Of a stretch of 64,000 nucleotides of DNA, positions 17,294 to 25,598 are shown in pieces (position 1 is the first letter of the stretch; every line of letters begins with the position of its first letter). Below the pieces are notes generated by a model. The model worked only from the letters and a program-made list of their open reading frames with translations. It was not told the origin of the DNA and did no database searches. Position numbers and translations under genes: made by a program. The DNA comes from UBA7672 sp040398425. Lineage in GTDB: Bacteria > Pseudomonadota > Alphaproteobacteria > Caulobacterales > Hyphomonadaceae. The stretch is taken from the NCBI GenBank assembly GCA_040398425.1, contig JBBATZ010000006.1, positions 31,320 through 95,319 of the forward strand, written 5' to 3'.

Positions 17294-18055
17294 TCACCCC
17301 ATGCTCTGCGCGTCATCCACCAGAACATCAGTCCCCGTCACGAACTTGGACTGGTCCGAGCACAGGAACAGCAGCGCTTCGTCCAGCGAGGCTTCATCCA
17401 TCACGCGCCGGCGCGGAGACTTGCCGATGGTCTTCGCCCCGCCCTCGCCATTCAGCCATTCCTCAGTCAGCTCCGTCGCCACATAACCCGGCGACAGCGC
17501 GTTCACATTGATCCCATGCCGCGCCCACTCTCTGGCGAGAGACCGCGTGAGATGCGCGCACGCCGCCTTCGACGCGTTGTAAGCAGACACGTGCGGGATC
17601 ACGATCCGCCCCGCCATAGACGCGATGTTGACGATCCGCCCGGTGTGCGACTTTTCCGGCCCAGCCTTGATCAACCGCCGCGCCGCCTCCCGCGCCACGC
17701 ACCACACCGAGGTCACGTTCAGGTCCATGATCTTGCGGAACTCCGCGATGTCCTGCGTCACCGCATTGTTGGCGTGCGTCATCCCCGCATTGTTGATCAC
17801 CGTATCAACCAGCCCGAACTTCGCCTCGGCCGCGTCGAACATGGCGATAACCTGTGCCTCGTCCGTCACGTCGCACTGCACCGCAAACGCCTTGTCCGCC
17901 CCAATCGCTTTCACGAGATCGTCCAGCCGCTCTTTCCGACGCGCCGCAACGATCACCTTCGCGCCCTCGGCCGCCAGCACCTCGGCAAACCGCTTGCCCA
18001 ACCCGCTCGAAGCGCCCGTCACCAGCGCAACGCGACCCGCAACACGACCCGTCAT
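17294..18055 (-). CDS. Short-chain dehydrogenase/reductase
   Basis: 253 residues of a classical SDR. The cofactor motif TGASSGLG is near residues 13-20, NNAG near 90, the catalytic serine in IVNIASMAG, and the YxxxK pair in SAYNASK. Lysine- and arginine-rich residues after the second strand (AARRKERL) suggest NADP(H) preference. The start MTGRVAGR at 18055 is chosen because GGGAGA lies just upstream; the frame is open for 26 more codons through a palindromic repeat that is not coding. The substrate cannot be told from sequence. Confidence 0.92.
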   Translation of the reverse strand: MTGRVAGRVALVTGASSGLGKRFAEVLAAEGAKVIVAARRKERLDDLVKAIGADKAFAVQCDVTDEAQVIAMFDAAEAKFGLVDTVINNAGMTHANNAVTQDIAEFRKIMDLNVTSVWCVAREAARRLIKAGPEKSHTGRIVNIASMAGRIVIPHVSAYNASKAACAHLTRSLAREWARHGINVNALSPGYVATELTEEWLNGEGGAKTIGKSPRRRVMDEASLDEALLFLCSDQSKFVTGTDVLVDDAQSMG

Positions 18056-18072
18056 CGATATCTCCCAAAAGC

Positions 18073-18115
18073 GTAGGGTGCATTGACCCCGGCGAAGGCC
18101 GGGGGAAATGCACCA
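18073..18115. repeat. REP-like palindrome, variant with GGTGCATT arms
   Basis: GTAGGGTGCATT and AATGCACC form the outer arms, enclosing an inner hairpin CCCCGGC/GCCGGGG around GAAG. It resembles the widespread proteobacterial repeats in which a short GTAGGGTGxATT arm is mirrored. It lies between the SDR gene and mfd, next to a second related palindrome. Confidence 0.65.
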
Positions 18116-18134
18116 TCTCACCGCGCCCGCCAAC

Positions 18135-18165
18135 GGTGGATTTCGCTACGCTCAATCCACCCTAC
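18135..18165. repeat. REP-like palindrome overlapping the mfd stop codon
   Basis: GGTGGATT..AATCCACC arms around TTCGCTACGCTC, ending in CCTAC. This is the common GTAGGGTGGATT-type proteobacterial palindrome, inverted relative to the copy at 18073-18115. The TAG stop of mfd (18164-18162) lies inside its right arm. Confidence 0.7.
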
Positions 18166-21100
18166 AGCAACCCACTCATATCCCGCAGCAGGTTCTTCAC
18201 CCCCGCCAGCCGCGCTGGCGCATCGACCCACGCCCCGCTCAGCACCAGCTTCATGTCAGGCCGCAGCTTCAGCCGGTTCGGCTGCTTCTGCACATACGCG
18301 ATCAGCTTGGCGCCATCGAGCGGAGCATTGTCCCGGAACGCCAGCAGAGCCCCCTTCGGCCCCGCCGACACTTTCGACACGCCCAGCCGCTTGCACAGGA
18401 TCTTCACTGCCGTGATCTCCAGCAGCTGCTTGGTCTCATCCGGCAGCGGACCGAACCGGTCGATCAGCTCCGCCGCGAACGCCTCGCGCTCGGGATCGGT
18501 CTGCAGGTCCGCCAGGCGCCGATACAGCGACAACCGCGTCGACAGATCCTCGACATAGCCTTCGGGGATCAGCACCGCCGCGCCGATATCAATCTGCGGC
18601 GACCACTCGTCCGCGACCTCATGGCTATCCAGGCTCTCGCCCGACCGCAGCGCCTTCACGGCATCCTCCAGCATCTGCTGGTACAGCTCGACGCCCACCT
18701 CGCGCACATGCCCGGTCTGCTCCTCGCCCAGCAGGTTGCCGCCGCCCCGCATATCGAGGTCGTGGCTCGCCAGCATGAAGCCCGCGCCTAGGCTGTCGAG
18801 CGACTGCAGAACCTTCAGCCGCTTGTCCGCGCCGTCGGTCATCTTCTCCTGATCCGGCGTCGTCAGATAGGCATACGCCCGCAGCTTCGCCCGCCCCACG
18901 CGTCCGCGCAGCTGATACAACTGCGCCAGACCAAACATGTCGGCGCGGTGGATGATCAGCGTGTTGGCGCGCGGAATGTCGATACCGGATTCCACGATAG
19001 TCGTGGAGAGCAGCACATCCGCCTTGCCGTCATAGAACGCCACCATGCGGTCTTCGAGGTCGGTCGCCGACATCTGCCCGTGCGCCGTCAGGAACGTCAC
19101 CTCCGGCACCTGCTCCCGCAGATACCGCTCGAGGAACGGCAGGTCCGCCACGCGCGGCGCCACGAAATAGCTCTGCCCGCCCCTGAACCGCTCGCGCAGC
19201 AACGCTTCGCGGATGGTCACCGGATCGAACTCGACCACATAGGTCCGCACGGCAAGGCGATCTACCGGCGGCGTCGCGATGATCGACAGGTCGCGAATAC
19301 CCGTCAGCGCCATCTGCAGCGTCCGCGGAATCGGCGTCGCCGACAGCGTCAGCACGTGCACGTCCGCCTTCAGCTCCTTCAGCCGCTCCTTGTGCTTCAC
19401 GCCAAAGCGCTGCTCCTCGTCGACGACGATCATGCCCAGCCGCTTGAAGTCGATCCCCTTGCCGAGCAGCGCGTGCGTGCCGACCACGACATCGCAACCG
19501 CCAGAATTGATCTCGTCCTTCGTCTGGCTCGCTTCCTTCGACGTCACGAAGCGTGACAGGTGCCGCACCTTGATCGGCCAACCCGCGAAGCGTTCGGAGA
19601 ATGTCTGGAAGTGCTGTCGCGCCAGCAGTGTCGTCGGCGCGATCACGGCCACCTGCATGCCCGACATGGCAACCAGGAATGCCGCGCGCAGCGCCACCTC
19701 GGTCTTGCCGAAGCCGACATCGCCGCAGATCAGGCGATCCATCGGCTTGCCCGATGTCAGATCCTTGACCACGTCCTCGATGGCCGACAGCTGGTCGTCG
19801 GTTTCTTCGTACGGGAAGCGCGCCGCGAACTCGCGGAACACGCCATCCGCCGAATCCGTCTTCCAGGCCGTCTTGAGTTCGCGCTCGGCGGCGAGCCGGA
19901 TCAGCTCGTCCGCCATGTCCATGATCTTCCTCTTGGCCCGCGCCTTGCGCGCCTGCCACCCACCGCCGCCCAGCTTGTCGAGCGCGTTCTCACCGCCCTC
20001 CGAGCCATAGCGCGAGATCAGTTCAACGTTCTCGACCGGCAGCAGGATCTTGTCGCCGCCGGCATAGATCAGTTCGAGACAGTCATGCGGCGCCAGGTTG
20101 ACCGTGACGGTCTTCAGCCCCTCATACCGCCCCACCCCATGCTCGACGTGGACGATCAGGTCGCCCTGCGACAGCGCCGCCGCCTCGGCGATCACCGCTG
20201 CTGACGACTTGCGCTTGCGGGGACGCGCCAGCTTGTCGCCCAGCATGTCCTGTTCGGAGATGATGACGAGATCGTCGTCCTCGAACCCGGTCTCGACCGC
20301 AATCTCGGCGACTGCGACCTGCCCCTTCACCACCTCCGGCCACGACTTCACCGGCTTGGCGTTGGAAATGCCATGGTCTTCGAGAATGCCGACCAGCCGG
20401 CTCGCCGATCCCGGGCTCCACGCCGCGATGATGACCTTCTTGTTCGCCGCCTGCCGCTCGCGCACATGGCGCACCACCGCGTCAAACAGGTTGGCGTTCG
20501 GATCCGCGCGCTCCAGCACAAAGCTGCGCCCGATCCGGGAGCGTCCCAGCAATCCGTCCGACTTCTCGGGTGCGTTCTGTGTCGTGAACGTCGCCGTCGC
20601 CCGGCTCGTCAGCGCCTCGCCCAGCTCCTGCGGCGTCAGGTACAGCTTCTCCGGCAGCAATACGTGCTGCACCGTTCCCGCCGCCATGCCCGCCGACTTC
20701 CGGGCTTCATAATAATCATCAGCCTGCGCCAGCCGCTCGGACGTCGCCTCCGCCGCAGACGGATCAATGCCGAGCAGCGCGTCCTGCCCCACGTAATCGA
20801 ACAGCGTCTCCAGCTTCGCATAGAACAGCGGCAACCACTGCTCCACGCCCTGCCGCCGAATACGCTCGCGCGCCGCCTCATAGGTCGGATCGCCGCCGGG
20901 CGAGCCCAGCTCCGACAGGAAGTTCCGCCGCAACAGGTTGAGCGCCTCATCCGAGAAATCGATCTCACTCACCGGGGCGAGAACGATCTCCTTCAGGTCC
21001 AGCGTTGAACGTTGCGTCTCGGGGTCGAAGTAGCGCGCCGTCTCCAGCTCATCGCCAAAGAAGTCGAGCCGCACCGGCTCCGGCAGCCCCGCCGGGAAGA

Positions 21101-21617
21101 TATCGACGATCCCCCCGCGCATCGAATACTCGCCCGGCTCCCGCACCGTGGACGCCCGGCTGTACCCATTGATGTCGAGATAGGCGCGCACCCTCTCCGC
21201 CGCCACCGCCTCCCCCACCCGCGCCACAAACGCCGCCACGCCCATGTGCGACCGGGGTGGCACGCGCTGCACGACGGAGGCCGCTGTCGTCACCACCAGC
21301 ATCGGCGCCGACTTGGCTGTCCTGCTGGCCAGCCGCGCCAGCGCCGCGCACCGCGCCGCCGAAATCGCCGGGCTCGGGCTCACGCGGTCGTACGGCAGGC
21401 AATCCCACGCCGGCAGGTTCACGACATCCAGCAAAGGCGCGAAGAACTTCGCGGCCGCAAACGCCATCAACGCGTGTCGATCGTCGCGCGCGATGTAGAG
21501 CGCCACCCCGCCCCGCTTCTGGACCGCCTCCGCGATCAGCCGCACGTCCGCAATGAACGGCGTCTCATAGACCCGCACCGGCGATTTCTGTTGGGCAAGA
21601 GCGTCCCAGACGCGCAT
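18162..21617 (-). CDS. mfd: Transcription-repair coupling factor
   Basis: DNA translocase that removes RNA polymerase stalled at lesions and recruits UvrA for nucleotide excision repair. At 1151 residues it has the full architecture: an N-terminal UvrB-like region, the RNA-polymerase-interacting CarD-like domain (around HGVGRYEGLKTV), the RecG-like helicase core with Walker A GDVGFGKTE and the DEEQ box (DEEQRFGV), SAT motif (LSATPIPRTLQMA), and the C-terminal UvrA-interaction domain. The start ATG at 21617 follows sdhE at 107 bases. Confidence 0.98.
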   Translation of the reverse strand: MRVWDALAQQKSPVRVYETPFIADVRLIAEAVQKRGGVALYIARDDRHALMAFAAAKFFAPLLDVVNLPAWDCLPYDRVSPSPAISAARCAALARLASRTAKSAPMLVVTTAASVVQRVPPRSHMGVAAFVARVGEAVAAERVRAYLDINGYSRASTVREPGEYSMRGGIVDIFPAGLPEPVRLDFFGDELETARYFDPETQRSTLDLKEIVLAPVSEIDFSDEALNLLRRNFLSELGSPGGDPTYEAARERIRRQGVEQWLPLFYAKLETLFDYVGQDALLGIDPSAAEATSERLAQADDYYEARKSAGMAAGTVQHVLLPEKLYLTPQELGEALTSRATATFTTQNAPEKSDGLLGRSRIGRSFVLERADPNANLFDAVVRHVRERQAANKKVIIAAWSPGSASRLVGILEDHGISNAKPVKSWPEVVKGQVAVAEIAVETGFEDDDLVIISEQDMLGDKLARPRKRKSSAAVIAEAAALSQGDLIVHVEHGVGRYEGLKTVTVNLAPHDCLELIYAGGDKILLPVENVELISRYGSEGGENALDKLGGGGWQARKARAKRKIMDMADELIRLAAERELKTAWKTDSADGVFREFAARFPYEETDDQLSAIEDVVKDLTSGKPMDRLICGDVGFGKTEVALRAAFLVAMSGMQVAVIAPTTLLARQHFQTFSERFAGWPIKVRHLSRFVTSKEASQTKDEINSGGCDVVVGTHALLGKGIDFKRLGMIVVDEEQRFGVKHKERLKELKADVHVLTLSATPIPRTLQMALTGIRDLSIIATPPVDRLAVRTYVVEFDPVTIREALLRERFRGGQSYFVAPRVADLPFLERYLREQVPEVTFLTAHGQMSATDLEDRMVAFYDGKADVLLSTTIVESGIDIPRANTLIIHRADMFGLAQLYQLRGRVGRAKLRAYAYLTTPDQEKMTDGADKRLKVLQSLDSLGAGFMLASHDLDMRGGGNLLGEEQTGHVREVGVELYQQMLEDAVKALRSGESLDSHEVADEWSPQIDIGAAVLIPEGYVEDLSTRLSLYRRLADLQTDPEREAFAAELIDRFGPLPDETKQLLEITAVKILCKRLGVSKVSAGPKGALLAFRDNAPLDGAKLIAYVQKQPNRLKLRPDMKLVLSGAWVDAPARLAGVKNLLRDMSGLL

Positions 21618-21724
21618 TCAGTCGCTCACACAATAATAGATCCCCGTTCCGGACGCCTCGTTGAGCGTCAGGTTCCGCAGGAATTTCAGCAGTGGACCGG
21701 CGCGTTTGTCCGCCCCAGTCTCAC

Positions 21725-21991
21725 CTATCTCGGGGCGGCATATCGGAAGGACAGCAGCAGGTCGAGCACTTCTGTCCGAAGCTCTGCTGCAGGCTCGCCC
21801 CGCTCCATGATCCAGTCGAAGACATGCTGGTCAGGAATATCCAGGACCGCCTCGAACTCGCCCAGCTGGCGTTCATCAAAGGTCGCCAGATGCACGTCGG
21901 TGAATTGCTGCATGTAGAGGTCCAGTTCCCTGAACCCCCGCCGGTCCGACCGGAACTTCAACTTGCGGCGCCAGACGTCGAGATCACTCAT
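21725..21991 (-). CDS. sdhE: Succinate dehydrogenase flavin assembly factor
   Basis: 88-residue SdhE (Sdh5/YgfY) that promotes covalent FAD attachment to the succinate dehydrogenase flavoprotein. The diagnostic R-G-x-x-E motif is at R18-G19-F20-R21-E22 (RRGFRELDLYM), with the acidic IPDQHVFDWIM segment near 52-62. The start MSDLDVWRRK at 21991 gives the usual size; the open frame continues upstream without support. In many alphaproteobacteria recG lies divergently upstream; here it does not. Confidence 0.95.
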   Translation of the reverse strand: MSDLDVWRRKLKFRSDRRGFRELDLYMQQFTDVHLATFDERQLGEFEAVLDIPDQHVFDWIMERGEPAAELRTEVLDLLLSFRYAAPR

Positions 21992-22168
21992 GCGCTCTCT
22001 AAGCACACACCTGACCTGTCCAGCCACCCTCCTTCCAACATTTGTTGGAAAGCCCCTGCGCAAACCCGGGGGACAGGAAAAATTCTTCTCGCGCGATGTC
22101 AGGGACTTAGCGGGAAATTTCGGCGGATTGGGACGACGCAAATCGGCCGGGCTCCGCGAGGCCGCATA

Positions 22169-22792
22169 ATGGCGCCCATGACACGGACGCAAACACGCGC
22201 ATACGGAGTGCTTAACCCATCAACCCGCCAGCCCTTGCTGGAGGCCATACTGCGCGCGTTCTGCTGGCTCGTGTCCAACGTCGCTTTGGCTTGTCGCGCC
22301 ATCCTCAACCGCCCCACCCGTGATTGGCACACGGATGAACCGGAAGAAGATCAGCTCGAAGCGCCGAACGACATCACACAGGAAACCAACTCTGAAGTCG
22401 CCGTCATTCTCGACCCTGTGCCGAGAATCCCGGTTGCTCCAACGCAGGGAACAACGACGCATTGCCTGCATACACCCAACCAGGCTGCCCGGCACACGGG
22501 CGAGCGTGACACCGTGGATCTTATGATCACGGTTCTGGAAACGGACCTCTTGGTCCGTGTTCCCCGCGCAGCCGGGAATCCAGCCAGCGCGCAACACGCG
22601 CACCTCACATACGCAGGTCAATCCCCGCCCATCCCGACGAACGTCGGGATCCAGGGCAGACCACGACACTTGTCCCAGGTTGCAGCTTCAAGCATGCGCC
22701 TGCAGCACAACCGTTCCTGGATTCCGACGCCTCACCCTGAGCTTGTCGAAGGACGTCGGACTGAGCGGCTGGTGCGATTGAAATCAGCCTGA
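22169..22792 (+). CDS. Doubtful hypothetical protein, C-terminal half encoded by repeats
   Basis: A 207-codon frame from ATG 22169 (MAPMTRTQ). The first half looks protein-like: a hydrophobic stretch LLEAILRAFCWLVSNVALAC, then RDWHTDEPEEDQLEAPND and an acidic patch. I recall proteins with a similar RDWHTDE segment in related bacteria but cannot verify this. From about codon 125 the frame runs through several palindromic repeats (22541-22760), so the C-terminus is repeat-derived. No good RBS is visible. It is either a fast-evolving small protein or non-coding. Confidence 0.3.
   Translation: MAPMTRTQTRAYGVLNPSTRQPLLEAILRAFCWLVSNVALACRAILNRPTRDWHTDEPEEDQLEAPNDITQETNSEVAVILDPVPRIPVAPTQGTTTHCLHTPNQAARHTGERDTVDLMITVLETDLLVRVPRAAGNPASAQHAHLTYAGQSPPIPTNVGIQGRPRHLSQVAASSMRLQHNRSWIPTPHPELVEGRRTERLVRLKSA
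22541..22760. repeat. Cluster of four REP-like palindromes
   Basis: Four separate perfect or near-perfect hairpins: ACGGACC/GGTCCGT (22541-22558), TTCCC/GGGAA (22560-22578), ATCCCGAC/GTCGGGAT around GAAC (22631-22650), and TCCGACG/CGTCGGA (22733-22760). The last encloses the common alphaproteobacterial repeat core CACCCTGAGCTTGTCGAAGG. Such units are typical of intergenic DNA in this class. Confidence 0.75.
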
Positions 22793-22866
22793 CCTAACTC
22801 AGGCTCACACCCGAACGCACACCCCTCGGCCCACAGCCGCAGGGAACACCTTCGCTTGTCCGAAGG

Positions 22867-23358
22867 TCAGCTGGCCGAACGCAATTCCGCTGCACCCTCT
22901 ACTACGGGCGCCGACGCAAAGCGCTGACGCACGGAGCCGAGACTGGCGATCAATTGCTGCTTGCCGGCAGGCGGCAGGTCCGACCGGCGCATCAGATCCA
23001 TCACGGCAACATGGACGCGCAACGGCTCCCAGTCCGTGAGGCCACGGATAATCAATCCATCCGCGACGTCGCACAGGCTGGCGGCGACCGTATCCATCTC
23101 GGGCAGGCCGGCGATGGTGCCGATGCCGATCATCTTCCGGCCCGTCTCGTAGGCTTCATAGATATGCCGCGTGTTCTCGGCGGGATCATGGCCCACGCTA
23201 CGCGGGAATTTGGCGAGCAGCTCGTCGACACGCGCGACGCAGTCATCACCGATCTTCGTCAGCATGTCCTCGGCGCGAACGAGCGCCGTCTGCGCCATCT
23301 GCGCGGGCGCGGCCGCCAGAGCTGCGCCGAGGGTGTTTTTGGCATAGGTGATTTTCAT
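22867..23358 (-). CDS. Unknown helical protein coupled to a response regulator
   Basis: 163 residues, predicted soluble and mostly helical, no signal peptide and no domain that I recognise. It has an invariant-looking hydrophobic block (GRKMIGIGTIAGLPEMDTVAASLCDVADGLI) around residues 73-103 (written here in short form) followed by amphipathic helices. The start overlaps the stop of the upstream response regulator gene by four bases (ATGA), so the two are co-translated and probably act together. A role as phosphotransfer-like or output partner is possible but unproven; no conserved phosphorylatable histidine context is obvious. Confidence 0.75.
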   Translation of the reverse strand: MKITYAKNTLGAALAAAPAQMAQTALVRAEDMLTKIGDDCVARVDELLAKFPRSVGHDPAENTRHIYEAYETGRKMIGIGTIAGLPEMDTVAASLCDVADGLIIRGLTDWEPLRVHVAVMDLMRRSDLPPAGKQQLIASLGSVRQRFASAPVVEGAAELRSAS

Positions 23359-23963
23359 ATGGTCACCGTCGTTTGCGCTGCGTTCATGACAAGATCGATA
23401 TCGGCCTGGCTCATTGCGCCACCGGCGGCAATCCGCGCCGCAGCTTCGCGATCTTTCTGCCGTCGACCCGGGACGCCATCAGGCAGAGCCTTGTCGTGCC
23501 AGCGGCGATCGGGTCCGGCATAATTGTCTGTCTCGATATACGGCCGCTTTTCGCGCGACATCCAGAGAATGCGGTCCAGCAGGATTGCCGGCGACATCGG
23601 CTTCGAGACGATGAAATTTGCGCCAGCATCCCGCAACTGGCCAACGCGGTTCTGGGCCGTGTGCCCCGTCGCGACCAGCACGGGCGCATGCTTGTTCGGC
23701 GCAGCCAGAGTTCGGCGCATCCAGCCGATGACCTCATAGACCTCCGCGCCGAAGCTCGAAGGATCAATGATGATGAGTTCGAAATTGGCGACAGTCACTT
23801 GTCGCTTCAACTCTTCAATATCCTCGCAGCGCACGATGTTACGCGCGCCAAAGCCGCTCAGAATCTGAACGACAATGTTCTGCCCCATGATGTCGGCATC
23901 GGCGACAAGCACAGTCGTCTTCTGCAGGTTGAGCAGGGCCTTAGGGGCCTTGGCGATGGACAT
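23355..23963 (-). CDS. Stand-alone response regulator receiver protein
   Basis: 202 residues with a CheY-like receiver domain at about 15-132. Key residues are present: acidic D22/D24 (VADADIM), phosphoacceptor D67 (IIIDPSS), T99 (VATGHT) and K121 (VSKPMSP). There is no DNA-binding or enzymatic output domain; the C-terminal 70 residues contain YAGPDRRWHD and PGRRQKDREAA, a basic tail also found in other alphaproteobacterial single-domain regulators. No histidine kinase is nearby, so it must receive phosphate from a kinase elsewhere. Its stop overlaps the start of the unknown partner gene. Confidence 0.88.
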   Translation of the reverse strand: MSIAKAPKALLNLQKTTVLVADADIMGQNIVVQILSGFGARNIVRCEDIEELKRQVTVANFELIIIDPSSFGAEVYEVIGWMRRTLAAPNKHAPVLVATGHTAQNRVGQLRDAGANFIVSKPMSPAILLDRILWMSREKRPYIETDNYAGPDRRWHDKALPDGVPGRRQKDREAAARIAAGGAMSQADIDLVMNAAQTTVTI

Positions 23964-24057
23964 AAAACGCCCTTGATGGGTAACCGGCGTTACTCATAGC
24001 AAAATCCGGTTTCGCCCCTGTTAACTTGGGGCCTCCATTCATCAATGAATAGGGTGC

Positions 24058-25104
24058 TTAGTAATCCCGCCAAGCCCCATCACGGCCGCGAAGCCGGATC
24101 CGCCCCCCCTCAGTCTCCACGTCGGACGGCGAGGCCAGCGCCTTTGAAACGCCGCCGGGTATGTCGATTACGTACTGCGGCTGGGCGAGTCCCGACACGC
24201 GATCACGCAACTCGCGCACAAGCGCCTGCCCCTCTTCAACGCTCAAACGGAAATGCGATGTGCCGGGCGCTAGGTCCGGGTGATGGAGGTAATAAGGGCG
24301 CACGCGTGACGCCACGAGCGCACGCATCAGGTCGGCCATCACCTCGATGTCATTGTTAACGCCCTTGAGCAGGACAGTCTGACTCAACAGCGGAATTCCT
24401 GCATCGGCAAGACGTGAAAGCGCGTCGCACACCGCGGGCGACAGCTCATTGGGGTGGTTGCAGTGAACGGCAACGTAGACGGCCTTCAACTTGCTGCCGA
24501 TAGCACTGACGAACGCGTCGGACACGCGGGCCGGATCAGCAATTGGCATCCGCGTATGCCAGCGGATCACCTTCACGTGCGGGATCAACTCCAGCTCACG
24601 CGTCAGCTCGGCCGCGCGGCGGGGGGACAGCATGAACGGGTCGCCGCCTGTAAGGATCACCTCCCAGATTTCTGGATGAGCACGGATGTAGGCGAGCGCC
24701 GCGTCCAGCTCGGCAGGCGTGAGATTGCCGTCCTTGTCCGGTCCAACCATCTCTCGACGAAAGCAGAAGCGGCAGTAAACCGGGCATACCGAGACGACCT
24801 TCAGCAGGACGCGATCCGGATAGCGATGGACGACGCCCTCCACCGGCTCATGCGTCTTGTCGCCGATGGGGTCGGGAAGCTCGTCGGGCTGGATGTCGAG
24901 CTCGGCCAGGGACGGGACGAACTGCAGGGCGATCGGATCGGCGGGATTGGTTCGGTCGATCAGGCTTGCAAGCGAAGGCGTAATCGCCGTCGCATAAGCT
25001 GCCATCACCGCTGACAGGTCCGCATCCCGGGCAAGGCCCGCCTCGGCCAGGTCCGCGGCGCTGCGGAGTGTTCGCGCTGGGGGGATGTCGAGCAAACGGG
25101 TCAA
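24058..25104 (-). CDS. epmB: EF-P beta-lysylation protein (lysine 2,3-aminomutase family)
   Basis: Radical-SAM enzyme that converts (S)-alpha-lysine to (R)-beta-lysine for attachment to elongation factor P. The [4Fe-4S] motif C107-x3-C111-x2-C114 (CPVYCRFC) and the PLP lysine K321 (DIPGGVSKA) are present. At 348 residues it matches EpmB rather than the longer catabolic lysine aminomutases, which have extra C-terminal zinc cysteines. The start appears to be TTG at 25104, with GAGG five bases upstream. The genes for EpmA and EF-P are within 1.7 kb, which supports the assignment. Confidence 0.93.
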   Translation of the reverse strand: MTRLLDIPPARTLRSAADLAEAGLARDADLSAVMAAYATAITPSLASLIDRTNPADPIALQFVPSLAELDIQPDELPDPIGDKTHEPVEGVVHRYPDRVLLKVVSVCPVYCRFCFRREMVGPDKDGNLTPAELDAALAYIRAHPEIWEVILTGGDPFMLSPRRAAELTRELELIPHVKVIRWHTRMPIADPARVSDAFVSAIGSKLKAVYVAVHCNHPNELSPAVCDALSRLADAGIPLLSQTVLLKGVNNDIEVMADLMRALVASRVRPYYLHHPDLAPGTSHFRLSVEEGQALVRELRDRVSGLAQPQYVIDIPGGVSKALASPSDVETEGGRIRLRGRDGAWRDY

Positions 25105-25143
25105 GCGAGCCTCGGAACTTTGGGCTCTATCGCCCCGCCCGGC

Positions 25144-25569
25144 TCATCTGTCCATCATGTTGCCGAGATCCTCGATGGCGCGAACCGCGCGATCATCCAC
25201 CCCTTCGCGCCTCAGCATATCCCCGAAAAGGCGGCTCGCCTTGGGGGCGGTGGAACACTGGCCAATGGCTTGCTCGACCTCAGGCCAGGTGTCCTGCGCG
25301 AAATCCAGCGTCAACTGAAGGGCGCCGATCGCCGTGAGGATCAGCAGCGAACTGGGCGCGATCGCCTCAAGACCACCCTCGGGCCCGAACATGGTCGGCG
25401 CGACATCGCGGAGGTCATCGATCTGTTTACGGTGGTCATAAACGAACTCGCCGAGAATGCGCTCGGTCTTCCAGTCGAACCATTTCGCCGTGCAGGGCTC
25501 CGGCTCGAGCGTTGCGCAGCTGGCAAGCATCGGAAGCGCAACGAACGCGGCGGCGAAGGATCGGATCAT
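25144..25569 (-). CDS. Putative lipoprotein inside the EF-P modification locus
   Basis: 141 residues with a lipoprotein signal (MIRSFAAAFVALPMLASC, lipobox LASC, cysteine 18). The mature part includes C26, FDWKTERILGEFVYDHRKQ and a hydrophobic stretch SSLLILTAIGALQLT. I do not recognise a domain. It is on the same strand as epmA (29 bases upstream) and epmB (39 bases downstream), so the three may be one operon. No reason is known for an envelope lipoprotein to work with EF-P lysylation; the grouping may be incidental. Confidence 0.7.
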   Translation of the reverse strand: MIRSFAAAFVALPMLASCATLEPEPCTAKWFDWKTERILGEFVYDHRKQIDDLRDVAPTMFGPEGGLEAIAPSSLLILTAIGALQLTLDFAQDTWPEVEQAIGQCSTAPKASRLFGDMLRREGVDDRAVRAIEDLGNMMDR

Positions 25570-25598
25570 GGCGTACCTCTTTGTCGCATAGGACAGGC

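Noticed and set aside
21618..21830. A stop-free minus-strand frame between sdhE and mfd ending in GIYYCVSD, its TGA just before the mfd ATG
   Set aside because: No ATG, GTG or TTG start with an RBS occurs in the frame, and it overlaps sdhE out of frame.
22541..22760. CRISPR-like array
   Set aside because: The repeated units differ in sequence and spacing, are palindromic, and no cas gene is present; they are REP-like intergenic repeats.
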